10,678 nt of DNA from a bacterium HR36 (GTDB taxonomy: Bacteria > Planctomycetota > Planctomycetia > Gemmatales > HRBIN36), in assembly GCA_002898995.1 (NCBI GenBank), contig BEIM01000078.1:1-10678 (forward strand). Direction: 5' to 3'. Within the stretch, counting starts at the first letter, position 1. Each line of letters begins with the position of its first letter. A program made the translations under genes and the position numbers. Below, one piece after another: positions 7,911 to 10,678 of the stretch. The notes under the pieces are model-generated. The model was not told the origin of the DNA, did not search any database, and was given only the letters and a program-made list of their open reading frames with translations.

Positions 7911-7935
7911 GAATCAGTTTGGTATGTACTGAATC
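7911..7935. repeat. Imperfect dyad between the sulfite reductase and APS reductase genes
   Basis: GAATCAGT (7911-7918) and ACTGAATC (7928-7935) pair at 7 of 8 positions around a 9-nt centre. On the coding (-) strand it lies 35 nt upstream of the APS reductase start and is not followed by a T-run, so it is not an intrinsic terminator. It could be a processing hairpin or a binding site inside the operon; the evidence is only its symmetry. Confidence 0.35.
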
Positions 7936-7984
7936 GGGGCCGAGCAAGCCCAGGCTAGCACACGCACCTTTTAGCAGCAGTTAC

Positions 7985-9664
7985 TCAGCGGCTGGTTGTT
8001 GGTCCGGCATGAGCCGTCTCACCCCAGGCGAGGGTAGCGATTTGCTCGTCGGTCAGGCGGGTGTAAAAACTTTGCAGCGATTCGCCGTTGTGTCGCTGCG
8101 TCAGCCAGCTGCGCACTAGCCGTTCGACGGTGTATTTGACCTCGCTTCCGGGCACTCGCCGCAATAATGCTTTGCCAATCGCCGCCGTCTGCCCCAGCCC
8201 ACCGCGGAGGAGAATATCGTATGCTTCGACCTTGCCCTGCGGGGTGGTCAACGTCGTGCCCTGAATGCCAATGTCGCCCACCCAATGCTGACCGCAAGCG
8301 TGCGGGCAGCCATCAAGGTAAATGTGCAAATCAGCAACGGCTGGACCAAATTGCTGTTCCAGGTGCTCGACAATTTCGACCAACTTTGTCTTGGTTTCGC
8401 CGACGGAGAAGTTGCAATGTGGCTCGCCCGTACAGCCGATGCTCTGGCCTCGTAACGGATGCACCTCGAGCGCTAGCCCGGCCTGCTGCCGCAACCTGGC
8501 CAAGATCTCGTCCAGGCGCTTTTCGGGAACGTGGGTGAGAATCAGGTTCTGCTCGCGGGTAAGCCGAATCCCTGCTCCAACCGCTTCGGCGATGTCCGCC
8601 AACGCCAACATTTGCTCAGCGCGCAAAATTCCTGGGAACACGGGCACCCCGACATACACCATCCCGGGTTGCTTCTGGGGATGCACGCCGAGATGGCTGG
8701 TGCGGCCTCTGGGTTGCGGATTAGCTTTCAGGTCGGTGAGCCTGCGGCCGAGGTGCGCTTCGATCATCTCCCGCAACTTTTCCGGGCCGTAGTCGTCCAC
8801 CATGAACTTAAACCGCGCTTTAGCACGGGACATGCGGTATTTTAGGTCACTGCTCCACAGCTCCAAAACCGCCCGCGGTACATCCAACGCCTGGTCAAGC
8901 GGTACGAAAACGCCCAGAGAACGGGCGATTCGCGGCACCGTGGATAACCCACCACCTATCCAGACGGCAAATCCTGGCTCGCCATCTTGGAGCGTGCCCA
9001 CCAAGGCCACATCGTGAATCTCAGGAGCATTGCAATGATACGGGCAGGCGGCGATCGTCCATTTATGTTTGCGCGGCAAGTTACCGTAATGCGGATTGCC
9101 GCTGAACAGGCGATGCGCTTGCAACACCACAGGCGTGGCATCGAACAGTTCCTCGGGATCAATTCCCGCCACCGGGCAACCTGTAATATTGCGTAACACA
9201 TCGCCGCAGCCACCCTTAGTTGTCAAACCCGCCGCCTCCAATCGCGGAAAAATCTGCGGCAGATCGGCAATGCGAATCCAATGCAGTTGAATATCCTGCC
9301 GCGTCGTGATCTCGCCGTAGCTGCGACCGAAATCCCGGGATAGTTCCCCGATCGCTCGCAACTTCTGCGGTGTCAACAGCCCATTCGGCAGCTTGATCCG
9401 CATCATCATGTAACCGACCTTCGGCTTATCGTGATACAATCCCCACCACTGAAACCGCAGCATGTCCTCTTCGGGGATCGCTTCGTACGGAGTGGAGGCG
9501 AGCTTATCGAACTCCGCCGCAAGGTCGTAAGGAAACTTCTCATGCTTGATCCGCTCGACGTAATTACGTTTGCGCACCTCTTCCCAGGTCAAGGGGCGAT
9601 CGGGCCGGCTCGGTTTGGTTGCCGACACGGAACCGCCAGCGGGACTTATGGCTTCTTCAGGCAC
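7985..9664 (-). CDS. Ferredoxin-type sirohaem sulfite reductase
   Basis: 559 residues from GTG 9664, preferred because AGGAG (complement of 9672-9676) lies 7 nt before it; a GTG at 9691 would add 9 residues but lacks a Shine-Dalgarno. The enzyme reduces sulfite to sulfide with six electrons in the cytoplasm. Numbered from the 9691 start, the cluster/sirohaem cysteines are C420 and C426 (IGCTGEPHCNFS) and C462 and C466 (DGCPHACGQ), the usual CX5C...CX3C. Two ferredoxin-like half-domains and TTRQDIQLHW (129-138) support the nitrite/sulfite reductase family. The anion-site residues line up with sulfite reductase: R98 (MMRIKLPNG), R167 (LRNITGCP), and PRKHK (K208, K210); plant nitrite reductases have Asn at the second lysine. 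The neighbouring APS reductase agrees. The residues before about 33 are Pro/Ala/Ser-rich and probably disordered. Nitrite reductase remains the alternative. Confidence 0.92.
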   Translation of the reverse strand: MPEEAISPAGGSVSATKPSRPDRPLTWEEVRKRNYVERIKHEKFPYDLAAEFDKLASTPYEAIPEEDMLRFQWWGLYHDKPKVGYMMMRIKLPNGLLTPQKLRAIGELSRDFGRSYGEITTRQDIQLHWIRIADLPQIFPRLEAAGLTTKGGCGDVLRNITGCPVAGIDPEELFDATPVVLQAHRLFSGNPHYGNLPRKHKWTIAACPYHCNAPEIHDVALVGTLQDGEPGFAVWIGGGLSTVPRIARSLGVFVPLDQALDVPRAVLELWSSDLKYRMSRAKARFKFMVDDYGPEKLREMIEAHLGRRLTDLKANPQPRGRTSHLGVHPQKQPGMVYVGVPVFPGILRAEQMLALADIAEAVGAGIRLTREQNLILTHVPEKRLDEILARLRQQAGLALEVHPLRGQSIGCTGEPHCNFSVGETKTKLVEIVEHLEQQFGPAVADLHIYLDGCPHACGQHWVGDIGIQGTTLTTPQGKVEAYDILLRGGLGQTAAIGKALLRRVPGSEVKYTVERLVRSWLTQRHNGESLQSFYTRLTDEQIATLAWGETAHAGPTTSR

Positions 9665-9697
9665 GGCATTTCTCCTGAGGGGCGCAGGCACGGGGAT

Positions 9698-9718
9698 GTC
9701 TCTTTACGGTATAGAGAC
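9698..9718. promoter_or_regulatory. 21-bp palindrome in the leader of the sulfur operon
   Basis: GTCTCT (9698-9703) and AGAGAC (9713-9718) are perfect inverted arms. Inside them TAC (9705-9707) and GTA (9709-9711) also match around a central G, so 9 of 10 pairs fit. It lies in the predicted 5' leader, 33 nt from the preferred GTG start and 6 nt from the longer one. It could be a repressor operator or an RNA hairpin near the ribosome binding site. No known family is recognised. Confidence 0.5.
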
Positions 9719-9783
9719 GTACTATTGCAGTCATTATCGGCAAAAGGCGCCTGGTCGTCCAGTAGTTTTTCCAAATCATTCCA

Positions 9784-9812
9784 ATATTAGGTAAGATAGT
9801 TGTCATTGTCAA
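9784..9812 (-). promoter_or_regulatory. Sigma70-type promoter of the sulfite reductase operon
   Basis: On the - strand, TTGACA (complement of 9807-9812), then exactly 17 nt, then TAATAT (complement of 9784-9789). The -35 is a perfect consensus and the -10 matches 4 of 6. Transcription would start near 9777, giving a leader of about 110 nt to the GTG at 9664. It faces the sulfite reductase gene in a stretch that is AT-rich compared with its surroundings. Confidence 0.7.
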
Positions 9813-9818
9813 GTATTT
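9794..9818. promoter_or_regulatory. Imperfect dyad over the -35 box, possible operator
   Basis: AGATAGTTG (9794-9802) and CAAGTATTT (9810-9818) are inverted copies matching at 7 of 9 positions with a 7-nt centre. The right arm contains most of the -35 hexamer. On the - strand the same place reads as two tandem TGACAA hexamers. Position and symmetry suit a dimeric regulator that controls the operon by sulfur supply; no regulator gene is in the window to pair it with. Confidence 0.4.
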
Positions 9819-9992
9819 AGACCATGACTGCGCCTCTCGGCTAGTGCGCCAAGAATAGGTTGTGCCTTGGCGTAAATTTCAAATAACCCATCGCGTTTGC
9901 GCTATCTGTGGCCGTCAATCCACAAACGGCGCGGCTCCACCCGGCGTAGTGCGTTGGCGGTTGTCTTCACACGTATGCAGGATGCTCGCCAA

Positions 9993-10027
9993 TTCACGGT
10001 GGGCCTACGCCCACTGCTTTCGGTTAC
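9993..10027. repeat. Hairpin-forming direct repeat, copy 1
   Basis: 35-nt unit starting TTCACGGTGGGC and ending TCGGTTAC, matching copy 2 at 29 of 35 positions. Inside it GTGGGC (9999-10004) and GCCCAC (10009-10014) form a perfect 6-bp stem around the loop CTAC. It looks like a dispersed palindromic (REP-like) element rather than coding sequence. Confidence 0.6.
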
Positions 10028-10051
10028 CTTTCCGCATCGCCATTCTAAGAC

Positions 10052-10086
10052 TTCACGGTGGGCTTACGGCCACCACTATCGGCTAC
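10052..10086. repeat. Hairpin-forming direct repeat, copy 2
   Basis: 35-nt unit starting TTCACGGTGGGC and ending TCGGCTAC, 59 bp after copy 1 and in the same orientation. GGTGGGC (10057-10063) pairs with GGCCACC (10068-10074) around TTAC with one G-G mismatch. The stem and the TAC loop core are kept although the sequence has drifted. Confidence 0.6.
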
Positions 10087-10242
10087 GGTCGCACTGGGTG
10101 TTCGTCTCCGCAAAATTGGGCTTGCCCCCGCGTAACAAGGTTCCCCGTATCCGCACTATGCCGGTGTGCTGCCTTTCAGCATCGCAAGGGAAATCCTATT
10201 TGCCGCGGTCGTTGCCATCAATTGCCAGGAACTTTTCGATAC

Positions 10243-10256
10243 GCACGAGCTCGTGC
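10243..10256. repeat. 14-bp perfect palindrome
   Basis: GCACGAGCTCGTGC is identical on both strands, with no spacer. It lies in the non-coding region far from any start codon seen here, so a role as an operator of a visible gene is unlikely. Confidence 0.4.
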
Positions 10257-10342
10257 CAGGGATAACTTCTCGGTGGCAGTGTCAGTGGGTTACATTCGCC
10301 AGTGCAGGCCACTGTTTCAATCAGCGACCGTCCAAGAGTGAC

Positions 10343-10361
10343 CGGGATGCTTGGAATCCCG
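10343..10361. repeat. Short hairpin in the non-coding region
   Basis: CGGGAT (10343-10348) and ATCCCG (10356-10361) form a perfect 6-bp stem with a 7-nt loop. No T-run follows on either strand. It is about 160 nt downstream of the stop of the right-edge gene, too far to be an obvious terminator for it. Confidence 0.35.
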
Positions 10362-10522
10362 CATCGCCATCCCCGCTGCTTCATCAGGGTATCTGCCAGG
10401 CCATCGTGTCTGTGTCGCTATTGCCACTTTGGCGCCTTTGCAGCGCGGGTTCCTTGTTCAAAATAGTTGGCGCTTTATCTGAACTGGCTTGCTTACTACC
10501 CTGATCAGGTTGGCCTGTGCCA

Positions 10523-10678
10523 TTAGCGTAGCAATTGCAAAGCGCACCAAAGGCTGGGATCTTCCCAGAAGGGAAAGTCGGGGCCGACGGTCAGCGTTTG
10601 GTCGCCCAATTCCAGATCGCGCAACCAGTAATAGAAACCGAGTCGGGGATGATTTTCCGGGTCGTAGCCATGCAAGAC
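10523..10678 (-). CDS. C-terminal 51 residues of an unrecognised protein (5' truncated at window edge)
   Basis: The complement strand is open from the window end to TAA at 10523-10525, giving 51 residues. The string is protein-like: VLHGYDPENHPRLGFYYWL, then RDLELGDQTLTVGPDFPFWE, then DPSLWCALQLLR. Its balanced composition (aromatic-rich, few Cys, acidic and basic residues spread) differs sharply from the spurious frames next to it. Codon choice (GAC, CTG, CCC, GGC mixed with TTG) is like that of the other genes here. I do not recognise the family from this fragment, and its start and full length lie outside the window. It runs in the same direction as the sulfur operon, about 700 bp upstream of that operon's promoter. 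Confidence 0.7.
   Translation of the reverse strand, partial: VLHGYDPENHPRLGFYYWLRDLELGDQTLTVGPDFPFWEDPSLWCALQLLR

Larger units (their letters stand above)
9819..10522. other. Intergenic region without a credible gene
   Basis: About 700 bp between the divergent side of the sulfur operon promoter and the end of the partial gene at the right edge. Frames open for 112 to 159 codons on the + strand translate to Arg/Cys/His/Trp-rich strings with no domain-like pattern, and they run through the hairpin repeats, so I do not call them. It holds two 35-nt direct repeats, several perfect short palindromes and a repeated CCGCATCGCCAT (10032-10043, 10359-10370). No tRNA, rRNA or clear terminator is seen. 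Confidence 0.6.

Noticed and set aside
8167..8792. Two + strand frames of 123 and 156 codons opposite the sulfite reductase
   Set aside because: They are shadows of the sirohaem reductase; they are Cys/Arg/Pro-rich and antisense to conserved motifs.
9665..9777. Riboswitch (for example SAM or cysteine-related) in the sulfur operon leader
   Set aside because: Apart from the 21-bp palindrome and a CTGG/CCAG hairpin I cannot see the conserved core of any known riboswitch class.
9862..10341. 159-codon open frame on the + strand (and a 122-codon frame at 9897-10265)
   Set aside because: Composition is Arg/Cys/His/Trp-rich without any domain pattern, the frames cross the hairpin repeats, and no convincing ribosome binding site precedes them.
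1..10678. Mobile element, prophage, CRISPR array or defence system
   Set aside because: No transposase, integrase, regularly spaced repeats or defence-type domains were found on either strand.

Overview
The window looks like part of a Planctomycetota (PVC superphylum) chromosome. The strongest sign is the truncated gene at the left edge, which carries the planctomycete-type C-terminal haem-binding module (CxxCH with a distal Met). It is followed by an exported FAD-dependent oxidoreductase of a kind common in that phylum. I cannot fix the genus. No plasmid, phage, IS or CRISPR signature is visible. All genes are core-type metabolism or information processing.

Layout. (1) Positions 2-2329, + strand: the end of a periplasmic haem protein, then an FAD-dependent oxidoreductase with a signal peptide, 30 nt apart and probably one operon. 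(2) Positions 2374-6497, - strand, converging on the first pair: a fusion of threonylcarbamoyl-AMP synthase (TsaC/YrdC) with a low-molecular-weight phosphatase, overlapping by 34 nt a minimal bifunctional proline catabolism enzyme (PutA). (3) Positions 6601-9664, - strand: an assimilatory sulfur reduction unit. It holds a ferredoxin-type sirohaem sulfite reductase, an APS reductase with the Fe-S cysteine set, and an unrecognised 150-residue protein 3 nt behind it. (4) Positions 9665-9818: the leader and promoter of the sulfur unit, with a very good sigma70-type promoter (TTGACA, 17 nt, TAATAT), an imperfect dyad over its -35 box and a 21-bp palindrome just before the start codon. (5) Positions 9819-10522: about 700 bp with no credible gene but with two 35-nt hairpin-forming direct repeats and further palindromes. 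(6) Positions 10523-10678, - strand: the last 51 codons of a gene that begins outside the window.

How the genes work together: APS reductase makes sulfite from adenylyl sulfate and the sirohaem enzyme reduces sulfite to sulfide for cysteine synthesis. The ATP sulfurylase that would feed them is not in the window. PutA turns proline into glutamate. The phosphatase half of the TsaC fusion has the threonine in its P-loop that marks YwlE-type protein-arginine phosphatases. That fusion and the unknown protein in the sulfur operon are the most interesting items. I see no defence or otherwise wholly new system here.
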